Below, one piece after another: positions 8,923 through 18,586 of a DNA stretch of 64,000 bases. Made by a program: the position numbers and the translations under genes. The DNA is from Proteiniphilum sp. X52 (GTDB taxonomy: Bacteria; Bacteroidota; Bacteroidia; Bacteroidales; Dysgonomonadaceae): the NCBI RefSeq assembly GCF_003712195.1, contig NZ_RDSD01000008.1:86766-150765 (forward strand), given 5' to 3'. The first letter of the stretch is position 1. The number at the start of each line of letters is the position of its first letter. The notes under the pieces are model-generated. The model was not told where the DNA came from. It did not search any database and worked only from the letters and a program-made list of their open reading frames with translations.

Positions 8923-11900
8923 ATGACAAAGAAGAAAATAGAGGATATTTTGCCCGGGCACATCCTGATCCTGGATGGCGCGATGGGCACAATGATACAA
9001 CGTTATGGCCTCGGTGAAGCCGATTTCCGCGGTGAGCGGTTCAAAGATTTCGACCGGTTGCTCAAAGGCAATAATGACCTGCTTTCGCTTACCCGTCCCG
9101 ATGTGATTGGCGAGATCCATCGTGAATACCTGGCTGCCGGCGCCGATATCATCGAGACCAATACTTTTAATTCCACATCGATCTCGATGCAGGATTACCA
9201 TATGAGCCACCTGGCCCGTGAGATCAATCTGGCGGCAGCCCGGTTGGCACGGGAGGCAGCCGATGAGTTTACCCGGAAAACACCTGAGAAACCCCGGTTT
9301 GTGGCGGGATCCATCGGCCCAACCAACAAGACGGCCTCGATGAGTCCCCAGGTGGAGAATCCTATGTTCCGCTCGGAAGTCTTTGACGACTTCAAAGCAG
9401 CTTATAAAGAACAGGTCAGCGCATTGGTGGAAGGCGGGGTGGACATCCTTCTGATAGAGACTATTTTCGATACGCTCAACGCAAAAGCTGCTATTTTTGC
9501 CGCTGAGGAGGTAGCCGAAGAGACCGGTATAAAAACACCCCTCATTCTTTCCGTTACTATCTCCGACAGGGCAGGGCGAACCCTTTCGGGGCAGACGCTG
9601 GGCGCTTTTGTCGCTTCCGTCAGTCATGCCAATCCGCTGGCTATCGGATTGAACTGCTCGCTAGGAGCGGCTGAACTGAAGCCTTATGTGAAGGAGTTGG
9701 GGCGCATTGCTCCTTTCTATATCAGCACTTATCCCAATGCCGGTTTGCCCAATCAACTGGGTGAGTATGACGAGACCCCGGAAAAGATGGCGGCCCAAAT
9801 CAAAGAGTTTATTGACGAAGGTCTGGTGAATATTATTGGCGGATGTTGCGGAACCACCCCCGCCCATATTGCCGAATATGTGCGGCTGGTGGAAACCGGT
9901 GTCCCCCATCAAAGGAGTTCTCCCCCGGCATATCTCCGACTTTCAGGATTGGAGATGTTGGAGGTGTCTCCCCAGACCAATTTTATGAATATCGGGGAGC
10001 GGTGTAATGTGGCCGGATCGAAGAGATTCCTGCGGCTGATCCGGCAAAAGAATTATGAGGAGGCTCTTGATATCGCCCGTAAGCAGGTGGAAGATGGCGC
10101 GCAGGTACTCGATATCAATATGGATGATGGATTGCTCGATGGAGTGGAGGAGATGACCAACTTTTTGAACCTGCTTGCATCCGATCCCGATGTGTCACGC
10201 GTTCCCATCATGATCGATTCCTCGAAATGGGAAGTCCTGGAAGCCGGCTTGAAATGTGTGCAGGGAAAATCCATAGCCAACTCTATTTCGTTGAAGAACG
10301 GGGAGGTGGAGTTTTTGCATCAGGCACGATTAGCGCGGCATTATGGTGCCGCGGTGGTGGTGATGGCTTTCGATGAAACGGGACAAGCCGACACATTTGA
10401 ACGACGTGTCGAAATCTGTAGCCGTGCCTATCAATTACTCACCGAAAATGGTTTTGATCCGAAAGATATTATTTTCGACCCTAACGTGCTGGCTATTGCT
10501 ACGGGGATCGATGAACATAAGAATTACGCGGTGGATTTCATTAAAACCGTGCGATGGATCAAGGATAACTTGCCGCATGCCAAAGTGAGCGGGGGAGTGA
10601 GCAACCTCTCTTTCTCATTTCGGGGGAACGATTATGTGCGGGAGGTGATGCATTCCGTTTTTCTTTATCATGCCATTCGTGCCGGGATGGATATGGGTAT
10701 CGTGAATCCGGCGCAGTCGGTGATCTATGAAGATATCCCCACCGATGTGAAAGAGCTGGCCGAAGACGCGGTGCTGAACAGGCGCGATGACGCTACCGAG
10801 CGGATGATGGCTTATGCCGAAAAGATCAAGGGAGAAAAGAATCCGGAAGCGGAGAAAGGCAAAACAGAAGAGTGGCGCGCGCTTCCCCTTGCAGAACGGT
10901 TGAGTCACGCGTTGGTAAAAGGGATAGGGGATTACATGGAAGAGGATCTTGCCGAAGCGCTGCAGGCCTATCCCCGCGCGGTGGATATTATCGATAAACC
11001 GTTGATGGATGGAATGAACCGGGTGGGCGACCTTTTCGGTGCGGGAAAGATGTTCCTTCCGCAGGTGGTGAAGGCGGCACGCACCATGAAAAAAGCAGTT
11101 GCGATCCTGCAACCTACCATTGAAGCTGAGAAAGCGGCCGGCGATTCGCAGCGAAAAGCGGGAAAGATAGTGCTTGCCACAGTCAAGGGAGATGTGCATG
11201 ATATTGGTAAGAATATTGTCTCCATCGTATTGGCATGCAATAATTATGAAATTATCGACCTGGGGGTGATGGTGCCTCCCGAAAAAATTATCGAAACGGT
11301 GATCAAGGAACAACCCGATATTGTGGGGTTAAGCGGATTGATCACCCCGTCGCTCGAAGAGATGGCCATCGTCGCCACTGAGATGGAAAAGGCAGGTTTC
11401 AGTCTTCCCCTGCTCATCGGTGGAGCTACTACTTCGAAACTGCATACGGCACTGAAGATAGAACCCAAATACAGCCTGGGCCCCGTAGTCTATGTCAAAG
11501 ATGCCTCGCAAAGCCCATCGGCGGTTGCCAACCTGATGAGCCCCGGTAACAGGAACGACTATATCCGGAAAGTAAAGGATGAGTATACGGTGTTGAGGGA
11601 GCACAGTACACGGAAAGTGGTCGAACTGGTTTCATTGGAAGAGGCCAGAAAGCATGCTTTCAGCATCGACTGGAGCGGATATGAGTCTGTCGTTCCCCGC
11701 ACATTGGGACGTGTGAAGCTGGAACATGTCGATATGGCTGAGATTATTCCCTATATCGACTGGAAATTCTTTTTCCATGCCTGGAACATGTCGGCCAAAT
11801 TCCATACTATCACCAAAACGGAACGTGCCAAAGAGTCTCGTGAAGCATGGTTGGGCGGATACCGCGAGGACGACCGTGAAAGAGGGCGTGAAGCTGAAAA

Positions 11901-12621
11901 ACTGTATGACGATGCCGCGGACATGCTGCAAAAATTCGTCGATGAAAAGGCTGAATATGTCAAAGCGGTGTTCGGGATATATGAGGCATACAGTGAAAAT
12001 GACACAATCTTCGTCGGCGGCACGCCTTTCCCGTTCCTGCGCCAGCAGAAGAAGAACGATAAGAATGAGTACTTCTGCCTGAGTGATTTTATTGCGCCAA
12101 GCCATACGGGGAAGAAAGATTATATCGGCGCTTTCGCCGTCACTGCCGGAGTGGGAGCCGAAGAGCAGATAGGCCGTTATGAGACGGAAGGAGACGAATA
12201 TGCCGCCCTGTTGATGAAGTCGTTGCTCGACCGCCTTGCGGAGGCCGCTACAGAGTGGCTGCATGCCAAAGTGCGTCGTGAATACTGGGGGCATGCGGCA
12301 GAAGAAAATATTTCGATCGCCGAGATGTTCGCTGTGAAGTATGAAGGGATACGCCCCGCGGTGGGTTACCCCTCTATCCCGGATCAGACAATGAATTTCC
12401 TGCTGCATGATATGCTCGCCACCCCGGAGATAGGGATTGCGCTCACTGAGAACGGTGTCATGTATCCCAATGCATCGGTCAGCGGACTCTTTTTCGCCCA
12501 TCCGCAATCAAGATATTTCGCCATAGGGGAGATATCGGAAAAGCAAGTGCAAGACTATGCCCGTCGTAGACATGCGACGCCCGACGAGATTCGCAAGTTC
12601 CTGTTGGCTAATTTGGCATAG
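8923..12621 (+). CDS. metH: Cobalamin-dependent methionine synthase
   Basis: Transfers a methyl group from methyltetrahydrofolate to homocysteine through methylcobalamin. The 1232 residues show all four modules: a homocysteine/Zn domain with LDGAMGTM and zinc ligands Cys245 (GLNCSLG) and Cys308-Cys309 (GGCCGT); a pterin-binding domain ([14 protein letters not shown], then DINMDDG); a cap and B12 domain with the cobalt-ligand His759 in DVHDIGKN and [11 protein letters not shown]; and a C-terminal AdoMet reactivation domain with [12 protein letters not shown]. An in-frame TTG start at 8911 is possible, but the ATG at 8923 gives the usual N-terminus. There is no obvious B12 riboswitch upstream. 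It is followed by an independent promoter for the aldolase gene. Confidence 0.97.
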   Translation: MTKKKIEDILPGHILILDGAMGTMIQRYGLGEADFRGERFKDFDRLLKGNNDLLSLTRPDVIGEIHREYLAAGADIIETNTFNSTSISMQDYHMSHLAREINLAAARLAREAADEFTRKTPEKPRFVAGSIGPTNKTASMSPQVENPMFRSEVFDDFKAAYKEQVSALVEGGVDILLIETIFDTLNAKAAIFAAEEVAEETGIKTPLILSVTISDRAGRTLSGQTLGAFVASVSHANPLAIGLNCSLGAAELKPYVKELGRIAPFYISTYPNAGLPNQLGEYDETPEKMAAQIKEFIDEGLVNIIGGCCGTTPAHIAEYVRLVETGVPHQRSSPPAYLRLSGLEMLEVSPQTNFMNIGERCNVAGSKRFLRLIRQKNYEEALDIARKQVEDGAQVLDINMDDGLLDGVEEMTNFLNLLASDPDVSRVPIMIDSSKWEVLEAGLKCVQGKSIANSISLKNGEVEFLHQARLARHYGAAVVVMAFDETGQADTFERRVEICSRAYQLLTENGFDPKDIIFDPNVLAIATGIDEHKNYAVDFIKTVRWIKDNLPHAKVSGGVSNLSFSFRGNDYVREVMHSVFLYHAIRAGMDMGIVNPAQSVIYEDIPTDVKELAEDAVLNRRDDATERMMAYAEKIKGEKNPEAEKGKTEEWRALPLAERLSHALVKGIGDYMEEDLAEALQAYPRAVDIIDKPLMDGMNRVGDLFGAGKMFLPQVVKAARTMKKAVAILQPTIEAEKAAGDSQRKAGKIVLATVKGDVHDIGKNIVSIVLACNNYEIIDLGVMVPPEKIIETVIKEQPDIVGLSGLITPSLEEMAIVATEMEKAGFSLPLLIGGATTSKLHTALKIEPKYSLGPVVYVKDASQSPSAVANLMSPGNRNDYIRKVKDEYTVLREHSTRKVVELVSLEEARKHAFSIDWSGYESVVPRTLGRVKLEHVDMAEIIPYIDWKFFFHAWNMSAKFHTITKTERAKESREAWLGGYREDDRERGREAEKLYDDAADMLQKFVDEKAEYVKAVFGIYEAYSENDTIFVGGTPFPFLRQQKKNDKNEYFCLSDFIAPSHTGKKDYIGAFAVTAGVGAEEQIGRYETEGDEYAALLMKSLLDRLAEAATEWLHAKVRREYWGHAAEENISIAEMFAVKYEGIRPAVGYPSIPDQTMNFLLHDMLATPEIGIALTENGVMYPNASVSGLFFAHPQSRYFAIGEISEKQVQDYARRRHATPDEIRKFLLANLA

Positions 12622-12646
12622 TTGACGGAAAGGTTTTGTATCTTTG
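12622..12646 (+). promoter_or_regulatory. Bacteroidota-type promoter for the threonine aldolase gene
   Basis: TTG (12622-12624) and TATCTTTG (12639-12646) lie just after the metH stop and 22 bp before the next ATG. The -7 element is a consensus match; the spacer is shorter than ideal. Confidence 0.6.
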
Positions 12647-12667
12647 TACACATAATTCAGAGATATC

Positions 12668-13699
12668 ATGCGAAGTTTCGGAAGCGATAATAATTCCGGT
12701 GTAGATCCGCGAATCATGCAGGCACTGCTGAGTGCCAACAACGACCATGCCATAGCCTATGGCGATGACCCATGGACCCGCGGGGCGGAGGAGGCTGTTC
12801 GCGCGCTCCTCGGGGAGAAGGAGGTGGAGTCCTTCTTTCTCTTGAACGGGACGGGAGCCAATGTGGTGGCTTTGCAGGCTACTACATTGCCCTTTCATTC
12901 CATCCTGTGTGCCGCTACTGCCCATATAGCAGTGGATGAGTGCGGCGCGCCCGTGAAAATGACGGGTGCGGCGTTGAAAGAGATTCCCACACCCGATGGT
13001 AAGCTCACACCGGATCTGGTGCGCCCTTATCTCCACGGCTTTGGCTTCGAACACCATTCCCAACCAAAAGTGATTGCCATTTCGCAGACCACGGAACTGG
13101 GTACTATCTATACTCTCCAGGAGATAAGAGCGCTTGCTCGCCTGGCACACAGTCATGATATGTTTCTTTTTATGGATGGAACACGCGTGGCCAACGCCTG
13201 TGCTTTTCTGGATGTCTCGTTGAGGGAGATGACCATTGACAGCGGCGTGGATGTTTTTACCCTGGGAGGAACGAAAAACGGACTGATGTTCGGTGAGGTG
13301 CTCGTGCCGCTGCGTAAAGAATTGGCTGAAAACATCAGGTATTACCGCAAGCAGGCCACTCAGCTCTATTCTAAAATGAGGTTTATCTCCGCGCAGTTTA
13401 TTCCTTACCTGAATGACAACATCTGGTTGGAGAACGCGAGAAGATCCAACGATGCGGCACAGAAGCTTCATGATGAGATAAACAGGATGGGTGGGATAGA
13501 GATTACACAACCCGTACAGTCGAATGCTCTCTTTCTGATCCTTCCCCGGAAGATTACCGGTAAATTGCGGGAGAGATATTTCTTTTACGATTGGGATGAA
13601 GCCCGGGACGAGATCCGCCTTGTGTGTTCTTGGGATACCACCGATGAAGATATCCGTGATTTTCTAGATTATTTGAAAGAATTGATCAGTGAAGAATGA
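12668..13699 (+). CDS. ltaE: Low-specificity L-threonine aldolase (beta-eliminating lyase family)
   Basis: PLP enzyme cleaving threonine/allo-threonine to glycine and acetaldehyde. The 343 residues begin with RSFGSDNNSGVDPRIMQAL, followed by GDDPWTRGAEEAVRALLG, FLLNGTGANVVAL and AVDECGAPVKMTG. The PLP lysine is Lys203 in LGGTKNGLMFGE, and MDGTRVANA precedes it. Its last codons (agt gaa gaa tga) coincide with the first unit of a GAAGAAT repeat array, so the C-terminal SEE and the stop appear to be supplied by the repeat. A related beta-eliminating lyase cannot be excluded, but the motifs fit LtaE. Confidence 0.92.
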   Translation: MRSFGSDNNSGVDPRIMQALLSANNDHAIAYGDDPWTRGAEEAVRALLGEKEVESFFLLNGTGANVVALQATTLPFHSILCAATAHIAVDECGAPVKMTGAALKEIPTPDGKLTPDLVRPYLHGFGFEHHSQPKVIAISQTTELGTIYTLQEIRALARLAHSHDMFLFMDGTRVANACAFLDVSLREMTIDSGVDVFTLGGTKNGLMFGEVLVPLRKELAENIRYYRKQATQLYSKMRFISAQFIPYLNDNIWLENARRSNDAAQKLHDEINRMGGIEITQPVQSNALFLILPRKITGKLRERYFFYDWDEARDEIRLVCSWDTTDEDIRDFLDYLKELISEE

Positions 13700-13858
13700 A
13701 GAATGAAGAGTGAAGAATGAAGAATGAAGAAGCTAAGTTCCCAGTTCCCAGTCCTAAGTTCTCAGTTCTAAGTTCTCAGTTCTCCCAGTTCTCAGTTCCC
13801 AGTTCCCAGTTCTCAGTTCTCAGTTCTCAGTTCTCAGTTCTAAGTTCCCAGTTCTAAT
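13690..13858. repeat. Composite heptanucleotide array 2: (GAAGAAT)n then (AGTTCCC/AGTTCTC)n
   Basis: Five to six GAAGAAT/GAAGAGT units (13690-13732) are followed by about 17 units of AGTTCCC, AGTTCTC or AGTTCTA. The second part is the reverse complement of the unit in arrays 1 and 3. The whole composite is in the opposite orientation to array 3 at 23167-23395. It contains the ltaE stop codon at its left edge. Confidence 0.95.
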
Positions 13859-13888
13859 TTCATAGTTTCAATTTCTTAAATAAAAAAT

Positions 13889-14452
13889 ATGTTCGATTTC
13901 TTAGACGTTTATCCTTGGCTGTTGCCTTTTATCATTTTCTTTGGCCGTATTATCGATGTTACTCTCGGTACCCTGCGAATTATTTTCGTTTCCAAGGGGG
14001 CGAAAAACATAGCCCCTGTCATCGGCTTTGTGGAGGTTTTTATCTGGATAGTGATTATCTCACAAATTCTGGTTCGTGCCAACGACATAGTTTCCTATTT
14101 GTCGTATGCCGCCGGTTATGCCACGGGAAATTACGTAGGTATCCTTATCGAGAACCGGATCGCTTATGGTATTTTGCTCTGCCGTATTTATACACAGAAA
14201 GATGGAAAAGAACTGGTGCAGATGCTCAATCAGGTGAATTTCGGGGCCACGATGACTCACGGCACGGGTTCGACCAATGAAGTCGATATCATAGAGACCG
14301 TTGTGGATCGGAAGGAAATGAAGACGCTGGCGCTTATGCTGACTCAATTCGACAACAATATCTTTTATGTGGTGGAAGATGTGCGCACCAAGAAGAATGG
14401 TATTTTCCCGAAACGGAAGACGATCTTGTCGCGCTGGCGAGTCGGGAAATGA
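13889..14452 (+). CDS. UPF0316/DUF2179 family membrane protein
   Basis: The 187-residue protein has three N-terminal transmembrane segments: LLPFIIFFGRIIDVTLGTLRI, VIGFVEVFIWIVIISQILV and a Gly/Ala-rich AAGYATGNYVGILIENR. A cytosolic DUF2179-type domain follows (KDGKELVQMLNQ, GATMTHGTGSTNEVDI, NNIFYVVEDVR). The RIIDVTLGTLR motif and GYATGNYVG are characteristic of UPF0316. The family's function is unknown; related DUF2179 domains may bind small ligands. The gene stands alone between a repeat array and the convergent mazG gene 11 bp away. Confidence 0.88.
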   Translation: MFDFLDVYPWLLPFIIFFGRIIDVTLGTLRIIFVSKGAKNIAPVIGFVEVFIWIVIISQILVRANDIVSYLSYAAGYATGNYVGILIENRIAYGILLCRIYTQKDGKELVQMLNQVNFGATMTHGTGSTNEVDIIETVVDRKEMKTLALMLTQFDNNIFYVVEDVRTKKNGIFPKRKTILSRWRVGK

Positions 14453-14463
14453 AGGAGGCGGCG

Positions 14464-15258
14464 CTAAAGGTCGTCCGACTGCATCCTCTTCGCCTCTTGC
14501 CAGATCACTTCCATCTCGTCTAGCGTCATCCCGTCCAGCGTTCGTCCTTGTTCTTTTACCTTCTTCTCCATATAGTCGAAACGGTAGATGAATTTCCGGT
14601 TGGTGCGTTCCAGTGCATTATCCGGATTCACCTTGTAGAGGCGGGCCGCATTGATGACACTGAAAAGCAGGTCGCCGAATTCGGCTTCGATGCGGTCACT
14701 ATTCATTTTTTCTATCTCCACCTCCAATTCCCCTAACTCCTCTTTTACCTTATCCCACACATCATGACGTTGGTTCCAGTCGAATCCCGCATTGCGAGCC
14801 TTGTCCTGGATCCGGTAGGCTTTCACCAGTGCGGGAAGGGCGGCGGGTACCCCCTCCAATACCGAATGTTTCCTTCCTTTTTCTTTGAGTTTGAGTTGCT
14901 CCCAGGACTGCTCTACCCTGCCGGCTGAATCGGCCTGTTGATCGCCAAAAACATGGGGGTGTCGAAAGATCAGTTTGTCACACAGGGAGTTGCAGATGTC
15001 GGCTATGTCGAATGCTTGCTTCTCCTCCCCAATCTTGGCATAAAACACCACATGAAGTAACAGGTCTCCCAGTTCCTTTTTGATCTCGGCATTGTCGTTG
15101 TTGAGGATCGCTTCCGCCAACTCATACGTTTCCTCTATGGTGTTTGCCCGGAGGCTCTCATTGGTCTGCTCCCTGTCCCAGGGGCATTTCTCCCGCAACT
15201 CATCCATGATGTCGAGCAACCGGCCGAATGCCTCCAGTTTCTGTTGTCTGTTGTCCAT
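14464..15258 (-). CDS. mazG: Nucleoside triphosphate pyrophosphohydrolase MazG
   Basis: Hydrolyses (d)NTPs to NMPs and PPi, a cellular house-cleaning enzyme. The 264-residue length fits the two-domain E. coli type. The first MazG domain has LREKCPWDREQTNESLRAN, the metal-binding EETYELAEAI and ELGDLLLHVVFYAKIGEE. The second repeats this pattern with KVKEELGELEVEIE and EFGDLLFSVINAARL. It sits 65 bp downstream of dsbD on the same strand and is convergent with the UPF0316 gene. No anomalies. Confidence 0.95.
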   Translation of the reverse strand: MDNRQQKLEAFGRLLDIMDELREKCPWDREQTNESLRANTIEETYELAEAILNNDNAEIKKELGDLLLHVVFYAKIGEEKQAFDIADICNSLCDKLIFRHPHVFGDQQADSAGRVEQSWEQLKLKEKGRKHSVLEGVPAALPALVKAYRIQDKARNAGFDWNQRHDVWDKVKEELGELEVEIEKMNSDRIEAEFGDLLFSVINAARLYKVNPDNALERTNRKFIYRFDYMEKKVKEQGRTLDGMTLDEMEVIWQEAKRMQSDDL

Positions 15259-15323
15259 ATCTACCCAATGGAAGAGACGCCGGAACGACGCCCCCTCATC
15301 AATTAATTATTTCTGAGATTGAA

Positions 15324-17354
15324 TTATTTTCTGAAATTTCTTAGTCCCGTCTGCAGGAATTCCACATAGTTTTCCACACTCTCGTCATAGGCGTGTGAAG
15401 GAGAAAGCGGTTTTCCCTGGGGATTAAGTAGCACGTAAAAGGGTTGCGACTGGGTGCCGAACTTCTGACGTTGCAGGTAACTCCACTTGTCTCCTACTGT
15501 ACGCAGCTTTGACGTCCTCGCGTTTTCATCGACTTCGATTGGCTGGGGCAGCCGTGTGCGTTCGTCCACCATGAGGACGATAAAAACGAACTCCTCGTCG
15601 ATCAGTTCCCTCACACGGTCATCAGCCAGCACGGTGGCATCCATCTTGTGGCAGTTCACGCAGCCGTGGCCGCCAAATTCGAGCAGTACCGGCTTGCCCG
15701 TCTGCGCGGCATGGGCCATTCCGGTCTCATAATCGTCGAAGACCTGGTTCATCGGGTTGTGCGCCAGCTTGAAGTCCTGAGTCGACAAAGGCGGCACGAT
15801 CGAACTGATAGGTTTCAGTGGTGCGCCCCATAAACCGGGCACGAGGTAAATGGCGAAGGCAAAGGAGAGTATGGCCAGGAAGAGCCTGAAAAGAGGCACA
15901 TGGGACAGGTCGCTGTCGCCGTGCAGTTTGATCTTTCCCAAGAGGTAGAGTCCCAGCAATGCGAAGATGACGATCCACAACGAGAGGAATATATCACGGT
16001 TGAGCAAACCCCATCCGCCGGAGAGGTCGGCCACCGATAAAAATTTCAGGGATACGGCCAGCACGATGAATCCGAGCACCACCTTCACTGCGTTGAGCCA
16101 GCTTCCCGATTTGGGTAATGTCTTGAGCCAGGAGGGGAAGATGGCGAACAGTGTGAAGGGTATGGCCAGGGCAAAGGCGAAGCCGAACATGCCCAAGGCG
16201 GGAGCCAGGAAATTACCCTGTGTGGCGGCATCCACCAACAGCCACCCAATGATCGGGCCTGTGCAGGAGAAAGATACCAGCGCCAGGGTAAATGCCATGA
16301 AGAACAGGCTGATAATTCCCGTGGTGCTGTCCACCTTGTTATCCATCTTATTGGTCCATGAGGAGGGAAGCACGATCTCGAAAGCTCCCATGAAGGAAAA
16401 GGCAAAGGTGATGAGCAGGGCGAAGAAGATCAGGTTGAATACCGGGCTGGTGGCGATATTATTCAGTGCGGCGGCACCGAAGATGGCGGTGATGATCAGC
16501 CCCAGCGTCACATAGATGATGATGATGGAGAGACCGTAAATTGCGGCATCCTGTATGGCTTTCCTGCGGCTCTTCTTGTTCCTGTTCAGGAAGAAACTGA
16601 CCGTAATGGGGATCATCGGCCAGACGCAGGGAGTGATCAGGGCGGCAAACCCCCACAAAAGACCTTTCAGGAAGATGCTCCACAGGGAGGCGTCGGCAGG
16701 ATTGTCCGCCCCCAGCGCGTTCAGTTCTTCAATAACCGGCGACCAGAGCTGTTCCCTGTTGGCACTGGTTAAAGAGAACGGAGTACCCGGGCTAATTGTA
16801 TCCTCTGTTGTGTGTGCCGTTACTACTGTTTCCCCGGCAGTGGAAGGCAAGGCGCTCTCTCCGTTGGAAGTGCTCCCGGCTACTGTTGCCGAAACGGGCA
16901 GGTCGGGTGCGGCGAATGAGAAATCCACCGGTAACGGAGGTGTGCATGTCTGGTCGTTACATGCCTGTGCGCGCACGTTCCCTTCGACGGAAAAGCGGGC
17001 CTTGTCGGTTATTTTCATCCGTTGGGCAAAGGTGACGGAACCGGTAAAGGTGCCGATCTCCATTCCGAAGATCTCGTCATGTTTTACTGTTGCTTTCTTA
17101 TCGACCGGCAGGAATTCGCCGACCGCTTCCGCGCCGGTTGTCTTGTCGAACTCGATCGTAGTGGGGTTGGGACCTCCATCCGGTATCTTCGTGTCGTACA
17201 TATACCATCCCTGCTGGACAGAGGCCCTGGCAATGATGTTGACCTCCCCCTTTCCGGCATCTTCAACGGAAAAATCCCAACTGATAATATCCTGGGCAGA
17301 TATAAAAGCCGTAAAAAGAAAGAAAAAACCAAAAAGAGTGGTTGCTATTTTCAT
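15324..17354 (-). CDS. dsbD: Thiol:disulfide interchange protein DsbD
   Basis: Carries electrons from cytosolic thioredoxin across the inner membrane to periplasmic thiol proteins. From the ATG at 17354 it has 676 residues. It opens with a signal peptide (MKIATTLFGFFFLFTAFISAQ), then an N-terminal DsbD-alpha-like domain with a Cys pair (ACNDQTCTPPLP), an eight-helix transmembrane core with the redox cysteines in ITPCVWPMIP and SFSCTGPIIGW, and a C-terminal thioredoxin-like domain with CVNCHKM. A longer in-frame start at 17387 is less likely because it reads through the dispersed repeat and lacks a good signal peptide. The start codon lies within the CATATG edge of that repeat. Confidence 0.93.
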   Translation of the reverse strand: MKIATTLFGFFFLFTAFISAQDIISWDFSVEDAGKGEVNIIARASVQQGWYMYDTKIPDGGPNPTTIEFDKTTGAEAVGEFLPVDKKATVKHDEIFGMEIGTFTGSVTFAQRMKITDKARFSVEGNVRAQACNDQTCTPPLPVDFSFAAPDLPVSATVAGSTSNGESALPSTAGETVVTAHTTEDTISPGTPFSLTSANREQLWSPVIEELNALGADNPADASLWSIFLKGLLWGFAALITPCVWPMIPITVSFFLNRNKKSRRKAIQDAAIYGLSIIIIYVTLGLIITAIFGAAALNNIATSPVFNLIFFALLITFAFSFMGAFEIVLPSSWTNKMDNKVDSTTGIISLFFMAFTLALVSFSCTGPIIGWLLVDAATQGNFLAPALGMFGFAFALAIPFTLFAIFPSWLKTLPKSGSWLNAVKVVLGFIVLAVSLKFLSVADLSGGWGLLNRDIFLSLWIVIFALLGLYLLGKIKLHGDSDLSHVPLFRLFLAILSFAFAIYLVPGLWGAPLKPISSIVPPLSTQDFKLAHNPMNQVFDDYETGMAHAAQTGKPVLLEFGGHGCVNCHKMDATVLADDRVRELIDEEFVFIVLMVDERTRLPQPIEVDENARTSKLRTVGDKWSYLQRQKFGTQSQPFYVLLNPQGKPLSPSHAYDESVENYVEFLQTGLRNFRK

Positions 17355-17456
17355 ATGACTAAAAATATTTATTTTCAATGGTGTCATATGGAACTCGCAT
17401 TAGTCATGATCTTGTGTGATAATGATTATCATGCTCGTTTCATATGATTATTTTAT
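17349..17456. repeat. Dispersed ~100-bp CATATG-flanked element, copy A (upstream of dsbD)
   Basis: Runs from TTTCATATGACTA through GGTGTCATATGGAACTCGC and TGATCTTGTGTGA to ATTATCATGCTCGTTTCATA. It is closely similar to 26781-26885 and 44197-44350. The CAT at 17352-17354 is the dsbD start codon on the minus strand. A second, partial unit follows (17441-17480), and AAACATGTCGGTTTCATATG at 17529-17548 is identical to 44213-44232. The 258 bp between dsbD and 17646 hold nothing else recognised. Confidence 0.8.
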
Positions 17457-17645
17457 TTTTTTATTTCGGCATATGGAACCTTTGATGTTCAAAATATTCA
17501 TTCCCTTCGGGTGTTTAATGATTATTGTAAACATGTCGGTTTCATATGACTATATTCTTTTGAAAAGAAATGGCAAAGTTAATATACTGGGTTCATATAC
17601 CAAGTTAATATCGGTTATAAAGAGTTGTGACGGGTTAAATCCCTT

Positions 17646-18347
17646 TTAATGGTTCGGGGCCACCGTTTCCTGTGCGATTTTCGCCATAAAATGGTACAGG
17701 GGGGCGATTTGCGTGAAATCCTCCCTCAACTGAAGTGCGATAGCTTCGTTGAACAACCGTTTGTCCGTCAGCGGCAGGGTTTTGACTACATATACATTTT
17801 TTCGTTGCATCCACGGTTGGTAGAATTCTGGGAGAGGATTGGACAGCGGACGTTTATAGATTTCTCCGGCCACCTCGAATCCTGTGTCCAATGCCGTTTG
17901 TGCCATCTCTCTGAATGATTCGGGGTTGTATCCGATTTCTTCCCTCAGGTGGTCTGTCACTTTCCGTTTGGGCATAAAAAGTCCCATTCCGTAGATGAAA
18001 TACTCGTGGCTGAATTCGGCAAAATAACCGGGAAAATTCTCCCAATGTGTGTTCATACGCTGAAAATTCAGCCACATACTGGTCTTATACGGATCTTTGT
18101 TTGAAGAGAACCGGATATCGCGGTAAATGCGTGAGAGCATTTTTTGCGGTCTCAGCTCGAACGTCGGGTCAATATTATGCATGGATGGCGAAAGCATCAC
18201 AGCCAGCGCTCGGAACGGCTGTAACAACACCTCCTGATAAACGGCTTTGTGTTCGTCGAACCATTGTTTATAGTTGTTCTCTTTCAGTTCCTGTAAGAAC
18301 CGTGCGGTTTCGGGCCTGAATCCCGTGAAGAATGGAATCTCTTTCAT
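17646..18347 (-). CDS. DUF2461 domain-containing protein
   Basis: A 233-residue cytosolic protein from the ATG at 18347 (an upstream in-frame start at 18380 adds 11 residues without support). The pattern FLQELKENNYKQWFDEHK, then RIYRDIRFSSNKDPYKTSM, a central FSHEYFIYGMGLFMP and PLTDKRLFNE is diagnostic of the DUF2461 (TIGR02453) family. Its biochemical role is unknown; no catalytic motif is evident. It is an isolated gene on the minus strand, divergent from dnaB. Confidence 0.9.
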   Translation of the reverse strand: MKEIPFFTGFRPETARFLQELKENNYKQWFDEHKAVYQEVLLQPFRALAVMLSPSMHNIDPTFELRPQKMLSRIYRDIRFSSNKDPYKTSMWLNFQRMNTHWENFPGYFAEFSHEYFIYGMGLFMPKRKVTDHLREEIGYNPESFREMAQTALDTGFEVAGEIYKRPLSNPLPEFYQPWMQRKNVYVVKTLPLTDKRLFNEAIALQLREDFTQIAPLYHFMAKIAQETVAPNH

Positions 18348-18586
18348 GAGCGAGGGCACTTTTGTTTGTAAAATTAGCAAAATAAACCATAAGATGTATC
18401 AGGCCGATGTCGATGTTACCTCTCACTCACCTTGGTTCTTACTCCTTTCCACCCCCCTGTCCGCCTGTCCACCCATAAGTTTTCAACACCGTGTTTATAA
18501 CTTTTACCAAAGAATAGAGATTAAAAATTCCCGAAGGAACAAATTACTCCCTACCTTTACACTCCTTTTAGCAAAAACCTATAGAG

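Noticed and set aside
8896..9627. 243-aa minus-strand frame opposite metH, and the many similar long antisense frames
   Set aside because: Shadow frames of strongly conserved genes with GC-rich codons; their translations show no domain features.
17425..17445. Fur-box-like GATAATGATTATCAT upstream of dsbD
   Set aside because: It matches part of the 19-bp Fur consensus, but it lies inside dispersed repeat copy A, and the same position in copies B and C is not Fur-like. Probably coincidence.
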